64,000 bases of DNA, from assembly GCA_020736575.1 (NCBI GenBank), contig JAGPYM010000024.1, positions 124,001 to 188,000 on the forward strand, read 5' to 3'. The translations under genes and the position numbers were made by a program. The DNA comes from Thelonectria olida. Lineage: Eukaryota > Ascomycota > Sordariomycetes > Hypocreales > Nectriaceae. Below are positions 55,272 to 64,000 of this stretch, piece by piece. The notes beneath the pieces were generated by a model. It was not told where the DNA came from and made no database searches. It saw only the letters and a list, made by a program, of their open reading frames with translations. Each line of letters starts with the position of its first letter. Position 1 is the stretch's first letter.

Positions 55272-55706
55272 ACGTACTTCATCAGTGAGTGCAACATATC
55301 AGCGAGTGCAACACTTATACTGTGCAGCTAAAAGTACAAATTTTAGATTTTCTAAAGCGGGCTATTTAGCCTTAGGAGTCTTAGGAAGTAAACTTTAGAT
55401 ACTTAAGTAGAAAAGTCATAGGATAGTATTTTCCCTAGATTTATAGTTAATTTATTTCATTTTTTAAAAATAAAAATAATGGAAAAAACAGTGCGAATAG
55501 GATTTTTCTAAATAAGTTTATAAGAAAAAGTTTTAAAATTCCAGAAAAATTCATGCTTATTATTATTTCCTTTAGAGATATATATGTAAATTTATAGTTA
55601 TTTTTAGCTCAGTTTTAATTTTTAAGAATTTTCTAAAAATTGCGATTTTAGGTGAAAATCAGAGTGTTGCACTCGCTGATATGTTGCACTCACTGATGAA
55701 GTACGT
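55272..55706. mobile_element. 435-bp MITE of the Fot/pogo type (copy B)
   Basis: Perfect 43-bp inverted ends, starting ACGTACTTCATCAGTGAGTG, contain two close copies of AG(T/C)GAGTGCAACA. TA flanks both sides (55270-55271, 55707-55708). The interior aligns with copy A (for example ACAGTGCGAATA, TTAGATTTTCTAAA). The perfect ends suggest that copy B is younger than copy A. It lies ~210 bp past the truncated ankyrin end of the third NLR. Confidence 0.88.
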
Positions 55707-55714
55707 TATCCTGT

Positions 55715-55790
55715 TTATTCTGTTATTCCGTTATAACAGATTAGTGTGAGAGCCATAACATGATAACAGAATAACAGAATAAAAAAATAT
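55715..55790. repeat. AT-rich imperfect inverted repeat
   Basis: TTATTCTGTTATTC on the left is the complement of GAATAACAGAATAA on the right, and the words ATAACAG/CTGTTAT recur around it. It could form a hairpin, or it may be a small decayed element. Confidence 0.5.
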
Positions 55791-55839
55791 TAACATGTTA
55801 TACAGAACAAGCAACAGAATAACAGAACAAGTTGCCCAT

Positions 55840-56489
55840 GTATGCTGCAATGGCCTATCCCTGATCGCTGCCTCGTGGCAGGTGACTTCAACGCTAGACA
55901 TCACACCTAGCAGACAGGCCTGACTACGAACCGTGGCCACGACATCGCCTCCTGGGCATCGGAAAACGGCCTCGGTCTGCTGAACACTCCAGATATCCCC
56001 ACAAACCCCCATGGAAACACCATCGACCTCGCCTTTTCGAATGTACCCCTCGATGAAGCTTACATTGAGGACCACCTCGCCACCAGCTCTGATCACTTCA
56101 CTCTTAGTCTAACGCTTCCGGGCATCAAGCCGGCCCCGATACAGCCAGGCAAAATCCGCATAACAACAGACGATGAGCTCAAGCGATTCGTAGAAATCGT
56201 AGAACTCGGATCGACTGGGATCCCCGTCGCTGCCTCGGGCCCATTAGAGCTAGACGAGCTCGCATCTGCGCTTGTGAACCTCTTACAATCAGCAGCAAAG
56301 GCGGCGGGCCGGCCTGCGAGGAAGGGAGCACGCAACGCTCCCTGGTGGACCGAAGAGTGCGCCTGGGCCGCAGCCGGATACCGTGCGACCAGAAGACTCT
56401 ACCCCCTCGGATTCAACCAAGAGGTTCAGCTAGCCAAACGAGATTTCCACCATGTGGTCCGCCGTGTTGAAATGAGCATATTGTGTTAA
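55840..56489 (+). pseudogene. LINE ORF2 fragment, endonuclease domain
   Basis: A forward frame encodes the second half of a LINE-type AP endonuclease: CLVAGDFNARHHT, then a TAG at 55908-55910, then GHDIASWASENGLGLLNTPD, NTIDLAFSN and ATSSDHFTLSLTLPG. The region after the domain (WWTEECAWAA...RRLYPLGF) also matches LINE ORF2 proteins. It ends near 56489 before the reverse transcriptase. The TAG sits where relatives often have Trp. The element is on the plus strand and differs from the complete LINE at 0.5-6.5 kb, so it is another family. Confidence 0.75.
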
Positions 56490-56894
56490 TTGAAGGAGAA
56501 AGGCTAGCGCTAACTAGCGGAAGCTATTGACAAGAAGACATCTACATCCCAGCCACCAATGGATCGGAATAGCCATTGATCCGTTAAACCATGGATCTCA
56601 ACATTTAGAACCGGCGCTGGTTATCTAGTTTAATCACGCTGGACACTTCCGATACTGTCTCATGCCCCGTGCACGGTATGTAGCAGCGCGCACCGGATTC
56701 AGCATGTGGGAAGCCCAACCACATCGCGTCCATTAATGGACCTATGCGAAAGGTGTCGACGGCACAACCCGGAGACATGGATTTGGACTCTGCGCGTGGC
56801 CACCCCGTTACATAAATTATCGTGATGGCCATGGAAAGAGCTCTGGGTGAAAACCGCTGCCGGTGTCTCGACTGGCAAGAGGCAACTAACCTGA

Positions 56895-57367
56895 ATGCTT
56901 GTCCCAGCTGGCGATCTCCCTTACCAAGATAATCTCTACTCGGCAAACTCTGAACAACTGGATGACCTAATCCGTCGATGTGATCAGCTGGAAGACGATC
57001 TGCTGGAAGCTCAGGCGAGCAGGAACGAACTGGGTACCCTTGCATCGAGATATGCCGAGCAGCTCGATGAAGAGGCTGTGAATAGGGGGGTTCTGGAGCT
57101 GGCCCTCGATCAGAACAAGGAAGCTCTCAGAAACAAAATAGGGGAGCTAGAGAAAGCCTTCAAGGAGATCGGGGAAAAGAACCAGGTCATCGAAACTCAG
57201 AACTTCCTTCTCAAGAATGCTTGGAAAACAACCAACCTCTGGTCACCACACACCGAGAGCGCGAACAGAAGATGTCACTGTTGCTAGCTCAGCTCGAAGG
57301 GATGCCGGGCTGCATGCTGAATGAGATCGGAGAGGATCATGTGGACAAGAAGAGGAAGTTTGGTTGA
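56895..57367 (+). pseudogene. coiled-coil protein fragment, frameshifted
   Basis: The first frame (to 57287) encodes a strongly helical, heptad-like segment: LDDLIRRCDQLEDDLLEAQA, RYAEQLDEEAVNRGVLELAL, RNKIGELEKAFKEIGEKNQV. Near 57225 the helical sequence continues in the next frame, LENNQPLVTTHREREQKMSL and LLAQLEGMPGC, to a stop at 57367, so one base was lost or gained. The sequence before it (CTAACCTGAATGCTTGTCCC then AG, about 56889-56910) looks like the end of an intron, so an upstream exon is expected and the listed ATG may not be the start. No family recognised. Confidence 0.45.
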
Positions 57368-57500
57368 TGATGACGTTGGGAGAGAGAAGCGAGATCAATC
57401 CACAAACATCGTTTCGCAACTTTGTATAACTATATATATAGAGTGACCCTACATTAGAGGCAGGACTTCGCTTTTTCTTTCTTTTCTCTCTCTTTCCAAT

Positions 57501-58241
57501 TTGCTATCTACTTCTATTGTAACCCATTATATTCTACTTGGGTCATTGCGACCTTGGCATTTTGCTGCCTATAACTGGTTCGAGCGGCCATTTTACTATA
57601 AAAGGAGCCTGTCACTCGCCGGTCGCCTAAAGTCCCTGTTTCCCAGGCAAACTAGAGTAACACATGCCATGGAGGAGACTATGTCCAAGAACCGAGGCGG
57701 GATGGAGTCCCAGAGCCAACGCATATCTCACAGAAGCATGGTCCTGAGACCCAAAGAAACCAACAAAGCCTCCATCTCTAGGATTCTCCTCACTAGCTCC
57801 CGGTTGCACGACTGGCCTTACTGTTCTGTTGGTGATGGGTGCATCTTATGTGCACTGGAAAATGGATTCGACATACTCGGCAGGCGAGGCTGCGGACGAC
57901 GGGTTCGTCATCATGCGCACACATGGGAACACTCGCCCAGCACGTCCGCAACTGGTTCGAGACGGCTTTCGAGCATATCTCCATCACCGATGACTGCTCT
58001 CACGGCAGCCTGGCAAGCGGAACGAGAAGTACGCATCCTCCTAACCAACTACGGAGATTACGAAAAGCTAACATTTTCCTGCTCTCAGCACAAGGATTCA
58101 GCACATGAGGTTACGGGTGGTGGAGATAGGCTCGCGGCTAGCCCACTGGACAGGTATCTGAAGTCAGAACGAGCCTTCAATCCTGAGACAAACACAATCG
58201 GGATTTTCTCTGCCAAAAGCGATCCTATTGATTCGGCTTGA
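57501..58241 (+). CDS. uncertain hypothetical ORF
   Basis: 246 open codons. The first half is not convincing. The last ~80 codons (AAWQAEREVRILLTNYGDYE, SERAFNPETNTIGIFSAKSD) look more protein-like. An overlapping frame near 57859-57990 (MDSTYSAGEAADDGFVIMRT) also looks coding, so the true gene may have introns or a frameshift that I cannot settle. No family recognised. Confidence 0.25.
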   Translation: MLSTSIVTHYILLGSLRPWHFAAYNWFERPFYYKRSLSLAGRLKSLFPRQTRVTHAMEETMSKNRGGMESQSQRISHRSMVLRPKETNKASISRILLTSSRLHDWPYCSVGDGCILCALENGFDILGRRGCGRRVRHHAHTWEHSPSTSATGSRRLSSISPSPMTALTAAWQAEREVRILLTNYGDYEKLTFSCSQHKDSAHEVTGGGDRLAASPLDRYLKSERAFNPETNTIGIFSAKSDPIDSA

Positions 58242-58578
58242 CTATGAAACTCAAGTATCTCAGACTGTTCCTATAATATTCAGTCCATAACAGCCATAGT
58301 TAAGTAGATGAGATAGGATTTTTAAGAATTGGCGTAATATCAGGGCAGGTAGCTAGATTCTTTGTTGTAATTTTAACGGTCCTTGGCCTCGGGCTGGCAG
58401 TCATCAATGGTGCCTAATGCTGTAGTACGGTTGAAGGGGAAATGTGAGTTCCCCATGGCATCTTTCAGTGAGTCCGCATTATCTCACAAGAGAGAAGTTA
58501 TCTTGTTATGGCCAAGTATTATACACTAATGTTTGAATGTGGAATAATTGTTCGCTTTCATTACATAACAATCGAGTT

Positions 58579-59568
58579 TCAACTCTGATTATTTGCACCT
58601 TGCTTACCCACATCTCTTACTATCTCCGCACCAGTAGTACTTTGCTTCCTACTGCTTCCCTTTCTGATACTCCAACTAGGTCGCCTGAATGAAGGTACGG
58701 TGTCGCCAAGAGGTCCCATACCTACGCTTTCACTTCTCTCTGTACGCTCAGTCGTCTGGGCAAAAGATGTGCTATTCTTCCGAGCCTTTGAGAGTTTAAC
58801 GAGACGGTTGAGAATGCTGAATTCGAGTTTGAGTTTGATGCTGTAAACAAACACCTTGTAGCTTGTCTGAAGCCGATACAGATTTGCGTATTCCAAGGCC
58901 AAAATGGGGCAGTCGAGCGCGGCGACAATGATACTAATGATGAGAAGATGCCTTACTAAGTGTCGGTACCTGCGGTTGGTATCTCGTCCAGTGATAGAGG
59001 TGATCCTGAGGATTTTGGTTGTCTCAAAGATGTAAAGACCGGAAATGATCATTTCTTGAAGGAAAAAGATGGTGATTTGCATCTTCTCGTAGACGGAGTA
59101 GGGCTTTATAAACGGATCTGGATTTGAAGAGTTCGCGCCGTAGACCAGGACAGTGGTGGGTATATGGCAGATGATAGCGTTGACGATAATCATCGTCCGC
59201 ACCGCCTTCAACCATGATCTCTTGTCCAAAACGAGGTGAAGTCGAGAATAGAGGACCGCAGACTGCCCAGTTACCAGGGGCCACCAGCCGATAATGATCA
59301 ATGTGACGTAGACATAACCATTTGTGCTTGGCCGGAAATTCTTGAGGAAAAAGCCGGTTGAGTAAAAGGGAATTCCCCAAGTAGCGAAAATGAAACTCCA
59401 AAAATAGAGACCTCTTCGTCTTTTAAACGTAGTGAGGATGATGAAATTGAGTACGACGAAGTTGTAGATCGATATTGCGAGGAAGCAAGCGACGACAAAT
59501 GCCGTGGGACCTATGAGAACAGAATTGCCGTTGATTTCCTCTATTGCCATTTCCCTGCCGAGATCCAA
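58579..59568 (-). CDS. seven-helix membrane protein, DUF7703-like
   Basis: 329 residues in one exon, undamaged. Seven hydrophobic helices are visible: about residues 19-44, 54-73, 87-105, 123-146, 165-183, 207-228 and a last one near 240. Landmarks such as TTFKRRRGLYFWSFIFATWG, GWWPLVTGQSAVLYSRLHLV and IIVNAIICHIPTTVLVYG resemble a fungal-specific 7TM family (DUF7703). The tail of ~75 residues is Ser/Arg-rich and cytosolic. Function unknown; a receptor-like role is only a guess. It faces the pogo MITE and LINE fragment across 1 kb and is one of the few intact host genes of the window. Confidence 0.75.
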   Translation of the reverse strand: MDLGREMAIEEINGNSVLIGPTAFVVACFLAISIYNFVVLNFIILTTFKRRRGLYFWSFIFATWGIPFYSTGFFLKNFRPSTNGYVYVTLIIIGWWPLVTGQSAVLYSRLHLVLDKRSWLKAVRTMIIVNAIICHIPTTVLVYGANSSNPDPFIKPYSVYEKMQITIFFLQEMIISGLYIFETTKILRITSITGRDTNRRYRHLVRHLLIISIIVAALDCPILALEYANLYRLQTSYKVFVYSIKLKLEFSILNRLVKLSKARKNSTSFAQTTERTERSESVGMGPLGDTVPSFRRPSWSIRKGSSRKQSTTGAEIVRDVGKQGANNQS

Positions 59569-60073
59569 GGGCGGGACTGAGATGTCCTAGACCCTCAACG
59601 CCGCGGTGTCTGAATCGGACGGCCCGTGCGGCACGCTGCACAAAGGGAGCCACAAGACTCGAGAGATGTGAGCCGTGTATCTCTCATCGAGGTCGCGTCA
59701 TCAGCGGCGATAACGTAGTGATGTGGCGAATCAGGCTCCAAGAGAGAAGAATCCAAAGCACAAATTCGCGGGTTCGAGGGTCGTCTCGGAGGGCAAATGC
59801 AACGAAAAGTTTGACGTGGCGATGGCTTTGATCGCGATCCAGTCACGTGAAATGGAAAAGAGCAATTGACCACAAGAGCATCAGCATCAGTCTTTGAATG
59901 TGATCTTCTCTTTTTATTTCATTTGGATTCCCAGCGGCTTGTTTAGTACGAGTCCGTTTTGCGCCGCGTCTCCGCCACTCCTCAGGAGAGGATCCTTCAA
60001 GCAAATCAATATCTCGATGATTCAGGTCAGCTGGTAGACGCCTTGCTGAATTGGGGCTCGCCGGCGCCACAGT
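59569..60073. other. intergenic, upstream of the 7TM gene
   Basis: No gene recognised on either strand. It should hold the 7TM promoter and the left flank of the mariner relic. Confidence 0.35.
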
Positions 60074-61310
60074 TTGCAACTTCAGGGCCATGCGGACAAA
60101 GAAAAAAATGGCCCACCAAAACGCCCACTTACGATGTCTCGTCAACCTCATCATAACACACCAAAAAAGGCCAAAGTACGAGGCGCATTCGAGTTTATGA
60201 GAGCTAAGGGAATTCCATTCTATAAGACCGATCTTTTCTCTTTATTTCAAGTCTCATATCGGTCAGGAAATGGGATCTTAGCTGCCCACTCGAGTCGCAG
60301 ACGTCATAACGATCCTACTGTCCAAGAGACCCGTGACCGGCCCAAGAAGCTATCAGAAGCTGATCTTAATGCAATAGAAGCCCTCTGTGAAGATGAAGGC
60401 TTTGAAGCTAAGAGGCTGCCGTGGCCTAGTCTCGCCCTCGAAGCTAGAGTCGAAACGGATGCTTCTACCTTTGCGATCCAAAAGTCAGCAGCAACCCGAG
60501 ACCTCTATAAGAGGCTTGCCGAGCAGGTTGAATACGTAAAGAAAGCTGATGCCGACCGCCGTTTTAACTATGCTGTTAAGGCTCTTGAGAAGAGACCCGA
60601 GCTGGAAGACTGGTACGACATCTGTAACGGTTGTGCTATTTGACCGCTGTACCATAGGGCAAAAGATTAGTCAATAATCGCATTGGTTGCAATTACAGTA
60701 GCACACAACAGCTCTTTTAAGCCCGGCACGGTGAACCAGGCCGTGACAACATCTTCTTCTCGGATGAATCGCATTTCGGCTACGGCGATGGGGGTCAGGC
60801 CCTAATAGCTCGGAAGCTCGGTACAAGAAATGATCCCCCCAGTCTTCAAGAGCGACGAGAGCCCGATGAGAAGGATCTCAAACGGCTAAACGCCTGGGCA
60901 GCTATCGGCTATAACTTCAAGAGTGACCTTATCTGGTATGAGGTCCCTACTAACCGCAACGGCAAGATGACTCAAGCTGTGTATCGCGAGAAGAACCTTG
61001 AGGCTGTCGTCAAGAGGTGGATTGAAGAGGGCCGCACGGTCCGCACCTTTGTCCTCGAGGAAGATAATGATAGCGGCCACGGGGCTGGCACACATAACCC
61101 TCCCTATACGGGCTTGGAAGGGAAAACACGGGCTTGATTACTTCTTTAACTGCCCCAGCAGCCCTGATTTAAGCCCTGTTGAGAATACTTGGCCTGATCC
61201 TAAAGAGTATGTAAGAAAGCATGCTCATTGGGACCCCGAGACCCTTATGAGTCTGCACAAGAGGGTTGGGATAACCTCAAACAAGAGACTATTAATAATT
61301 GGATAAGATC
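60074..61310 (+). pseudogene. Tc1/mariner-type transposase relic
   Basis: The 5' frame (60074-60643) has a helix-turn-helix-like region: TPKKAKVRGAFEFMRAKGIP, TDLFSLFQVSYRSGN, RPKKLSEADLNAIEAL. After a stop, another frame supplies the catalytic part: NIFFSDESHFGYGDGG (first Asp), AWAAIGYNFKSDLIWYEV, then FVLEEDNDSGHG (second Asp). Near 61110 the frame shifts again to YFFNCPSSPDLSPVENTWPD (third acidic residue, Glu). All three catalytic acids can be found, but stops and shifts prevent expression. I could not fix the terminal repeats. The layout is that of fungal mariner-like elements. Confidence 0.8.
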
Positions 61311-61685
61311 AATACCACAGAGGCTTTGTGATGTAAAGGAATTACACGGGAAAATGACCGGCTGATAGCTAGCCGAATTGATGTCTCAATTTGCCCTTAA
61401 TTTAGCTGTAAAATTGACTCTTTTTACGACGCTGTTAGAGGGGTTTGCCGGGGCTGATTTTTAGTGTATAATGACGACATCATGAGCCTGGGGAGCTCCC
61501 CAAAACCTGGTGTGAAGAAATTTTCTCTTTCTCTTTCTCCTATTCTCATTAGTCCAAGTGGATGTCGAGTTATCCCCTTCTGTGCCCTAGTTTCGCAATA
61601 TCCCGGAACAATTTGAGGCTAAAAATCACACTATAAAGCGAAAGTGGACTGATCCTAACGATGGCCAAGTCCAGAACAAACGTGG
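61311..61685. other. 3' flank of the mariner relic
   Basis: No coding frame with support; probably includes the end of the mariner element, without a recognised terminal repeat. Confidence 0.3.
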
Positions 61686-61689
61686 ATGA

Positions 61690-62136
61690 GGACCAACGTA
61701 TCGCTGAAGATTCAAGCGCTTGCTGACGCCAAATCTGCCCCCGTGCCGGCCGACCGCAGGGTCTCTGCGAACCTCACAACGAGGGACCTACACTATGCCC
61801 CCTGCCACGAACAACGCTCCCACACATCAACATCAACAACCACCACTACCGAACCCACATCTCCAGGGACAACTAGTCACCCACCCCGAGAAGATCTCCG
61901 TGTCTTCATCCGACTGCGATACGGAGGGAGTTGGATGTGCTAAGGCGTACGAGATGCTCATGCGTTTCGCAACATCTGAGGAGAAGATCGACGACGTTGC
62001 AGAGGCTTTAGCAGTGTCTCCCAAAAAGCAAGTCTTTCAACACAACAGCCCTAGGGGCCCAATTGATCCTGTGTATAAGAAACCGACCTATTTTCACTCC
62101 TTACTTAGAAGAATCAAGAGCTTTTATCCCCCATGA
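61690..62136 (+). pseudogene. bZIP-type factor, C-terminal fragment
   Basis: The frame 61720-62136 contains a His/Pro-rich linker (NAPTHQHQQPPLPNPH) and a short conserved block, CAKAYEMLMRFATSEEKIDD then VAEALA. The block resembles the C-terminal Cys-rich motif of fungal AP-1/bZIP-like factors. The homology ends near 62025, and the last residues look unrelated. No basic region or zipper was found upstream. Support is weak (about 30 residues). The Helitron helicase relic follows directly on the other strand. Confidence 0.35.
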
Positions 62137-62662
62137 TCCAGATCCATCAGGAATTGCGACAATCATGAGGGCCTCCTCAGTCAGCTCTCCTTGTTTCCAC
62201 TTGTGTTCGGATATGAAGATGCGCCGCTGCACTTTCTGCTCCTGCTGGAAACAGACGGCGGCCTCGATGTTCATGTTCCACCGGTTCCTGTGCAGCAGCG
62301 TCACCACCGTGATACCCGACTCTTGCACACCCTGGCGCACCCGTCTTAGGAGCTACAGCCATAGATCGACAGCGGCACGGACTTTATTTATTTATTCCAC
62401 AGAGCATTCGCCATGTCGTCTCGGTACCTCTATTCCGTTCTGAATGATCGTTCTTCGTCCCGCGACGGCCGTACTGGGGAGGAGGATCGCCCTCTCCTGT
62501 ATGGGGCGGAACTGGTGGAAAGAAATCTCCGCAGAAGATAATGGGGATCCCGCCGAAGTCGCGGGCGGATCGAGGCTCAAGTATGCCAGCTTGCTTAAGC
62601 CCGCATAAGTTGGTGCCATCGACACCTGCAAATTCCCTTCCGCTGCTCAGGGTGATCGTCAA
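62110..62662 (-). pseudogene. Helitron-type PIF1-like helicase relic
   Basis: On the minus strand, FGGIPIIFCGDFF at about 62560-62520 is the Walker B-like GDF motif of PIF1 helicases, followed in the next frame by FRPIQERAILLPSTAVAG. Further on, ESGITVVTLLHRNRWNMNIE and RRIFISEHKWKQGELTEEAL match the later part of fungal Helitron/PIF1-like helicases. Several hundred residues are missing between the blocks, and frames change at least twice. No Rep/HUH domain and no 5'-TC or CTRR-3' ends were found. Family call by motif. Confidence 0.65.
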
Positions 62663-63610
62663 TAGAATTTTCAGTGTAGAAATGGCTTATTCTCGTATAT
62701 CTCTTATAAAAGTCGTGTGTCCCTAGAAACAAAAACAGAAATCATCATCTCATCTTTGGTATATCCAAAACTACCTATTGCATGCGTGGTTCCCGAGACC
62801 CCCTTCCCTCACCTTGTCCAACAATGCGACAGCTGGGCGAGCACACACGGCCCGGATTCATCCTGTGGAGGAGTATGATAGTACGCTTTGCGATGGAGGC
62901 GACGTCAAAGTGAGCATACGCGCCCATGCGCCAGGCGAAGACTACACCTTTCAGCGACGCCTTGGCTTCACGTCACCAATACGCAGCATGGCTCAGAAAG
63001 GCGCTCGGAAGTATAGTACCGCCGCCACTTAATGCCTCTAGATGACGCCTCAATTATAAGTAGAGGGGGACCCACACCGCCCTCCGTCACGGCGGCCTAA
63101 CAGCATCCCACCATCCAGCGACCACCCATCGCCGCAGAAAGCTTGCACTCTCACAAGCGACAAGAGAAGCACATGCACATGCTTAAAATCAAAAATACCA
63201 AATATGATTCTGTGATAATAGATTCCCTTGCTGGCGCGCGCAGCCGGTCAACCTGTGGCGTTTTCAACGAAACCCGGTCGCTGGCGTTGTTGCCCTTTTA
63301 GCTCCTGGTTCACAGCTCCTCACTCCCAGCTCCCCATCCATCTACACCTTCCATTGCACTCCCACACGCTTCAGCCTTCTTCTATCAGCTTATCGGCTCA
63401 CGCTAGCCTTGCCTAACTCTCATCGCATTGTCTTAACTCACCTGACTACCCAAGGTACCTGACTTGTGGGCTATCGAACCTCCAGCTTATACATCCTTCC
63501 ATCATCCTATCGTCATCGCGACCGGACAGCTTCCTCACCTAACCCACCAAGCTTACGACTCCCATCTTCTGCCTCTTCCGGCCGCCTCACATATCCCCTC
63601 GGCTTTCAAG
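62663..63610. other. intergenic, leader region of the perilipin-like exon
   Basis: No gene recognised. The last ~350 bp are pyrimidine- and CA-rich, with CT-rich runs typical of a fungal 5' UTR, and end at the ATG at 63611. Confidence 0.4.
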
Positions 63611-63667
63611 ATGGCCCCTGCGCAAGTTAATGGCGACAGCCCGACACACGGCTCCGCCTTCATCAAG
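63611..63667 (+). CDS. first exon of a perilipin-like (CAP20/MPL1-type) protein
   Basis: The ATG at 63611 is in good context (TTCAAGATGG) and gives 19 codons, MAPAQVNGDSPTHGSAFIK, followed by a strong donor (GTACGT, 63668-63673). This N-terminus resembles, from memory, fungal lipid-droplet perilipins of the CAP20/MPL1 type, which coat lipid droplets and help appressorium turgor. The intron runs into the 53-bp repeat at 63695 and then repeat-like sequence. No second exon is visible before the window ends, so the gene may be broken or continue beyond an insertion. The evidence is one short exon. Confidence 0.4.
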
Positions 63668-63694
63668 GTACGTCTTATCACCACTTCCAGCTCA

Positions 63695-63747
63695 ATGTTC
63701 TAGGGCTCTGCCACCAACTTGATCGTCTAACACCCGCGACTTCCAAC
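63695..63747 (-). repeat. 53-bp copy of the left LTR end
   Basis: Matches 382-434 with about one mismatch (CCACCAACTT against CCACCGACTT). On the minus strand it begins TGTTGGAAGTCGCGGG. Only this part of the 144-bp LTR is present, and no flanking duplication is seen. It lies 27 bp into the perilipin-like intron. Confidence 0.7.
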
Positions 63748-63784
63748 ACTGCTGTAAGGACTATAAGATAATAATGCACTGATC

Positions 63785-64000
63785 CTACGGCTTTTTGATC
63801 TTTAAAAATACATTTTTTAAATATATATATAAAGATCCTCCTGGACGGCCGGCTTACCGTCGACGAGGGGCGGTCCGCCTCCTCCCTAGCCGGGTCCCAG
63901 GCTTTCTATCCATATTCCATATTCCATATGGACCCAAATGGATATGGATTACGGAATTCACTTCGTATGGAAGCTTATTCCATACGTATGGAATACGGAA
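63785..64000. repeat. AT-rich repeat with hairpin and ATTCCATA words
   Basis: GATCTTTA and TAAAGATC form a hairpin at about 63788-63834. From about 63910 the words ATTCCATA/TATGGAAT recur in both orientations, a pattern like the subterminal repeats of hAT elements. The element continues past the window. Confidence 0.4.

Noticed and set aside
57570..57970. GGTTCGAG motifs as tRNA B-boxes
   Set aside because: No acceptor or T stem pairs around them, and no A-box at the right distance.
1..64000. A Starship giant transposon
   Set aside because: NLRs are frequent Starship cargo, but no DUF3435 tyrosine-recombinase captain, DUF3723 or FRE gene was recognised in this window, and no suitable boundaries were seen.

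Overview
This window is nuclear DNA of a filamentous ascomycete (Pezizomycotina, probably a Sordariomycete). The evidence is short spliceosomal introns of 48-67 bp with GTAAGT-like donors and CTAAC/CTGAC branch sites, an interstitial (TAACCC)n telomere motif, fungal-only families (DUF3669, DUF7703-like 7TM protein, Zn2Cys6 and bZIP fragments, NACHT receptors of fungal architecture, a CAP20/perilipin-like first exon) and a typical fungal transposon set (Tad-type LINE, chromodomain Gypsy, Fot/pogo, hAT, MULE, mariner, Helitron). All family names come from motif recognition by eye; no search was run.

Layout. 0-6.5 kb: a hAT tail, a candidate solo LTR and an apparently complete 6.0-kb LINE with a 15-bp target-site duplication. 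6.5-12 kb: a MULE-end relic, a 437-bp MITE, a spliced but unusual 14-3-3 gene, and a truncated chromodomain Gypsy element. 12-17 kb: a DUF3669 gene split into two halves by about 3.7 kb that carries a Zn2Cys6 fragment and a bZIP-like fragment. 17-20.6 kb: no gene seen. 20.6-24.1 kb: a NACHT-WD40 NLR with a frameshift. 24.9-28.9 kb: a defective hAT element and the 3' part of a Fot/pogo element, followed by the telomere motif. 29-38 kb: gene-poor, with small hypothetical genes, a 613-bp TIR element, a minisatellite and dispersed repeats. 38.2-41.3 kb: an ATP-dependent DNA ligase pseudogene and a SANT/Myb-like gene. 41.4-45 kb: an intact-looking MULE with TIRs and an 8-bp TSD. 45.5-55 kb: an ankyrin fragment with duplicated introns, a second NLR (NACHT, frameshifted) and a third NLR (phosphorylase-NACHT-ankyrin, two frameshifts). 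55-64 kb: a second MITE, a LINE fragment, a coiled-coil fragment, an intact 7TM gene, mariner and Helitron relics, and a perilipin-like first exon whose intron runs into repeat sequence.

The region behaves as an accessory, repeat-rich compartment. Three NLRs of three architectures, the ligase and several transcription-factor genes are broken, while the LINE and the MULE look complete. Stops that replace Trp codons (TGG to TAA in the ligase, probably TGG to TAG in a LINE fragment) and AT-rich MITEs suggest RIP-like mutation. The genes do not form an obvious pathway; the shared theme is non-self-recognition-type receptors embedded in transposons. No Starship captain and no biosynthetic cluster was found.
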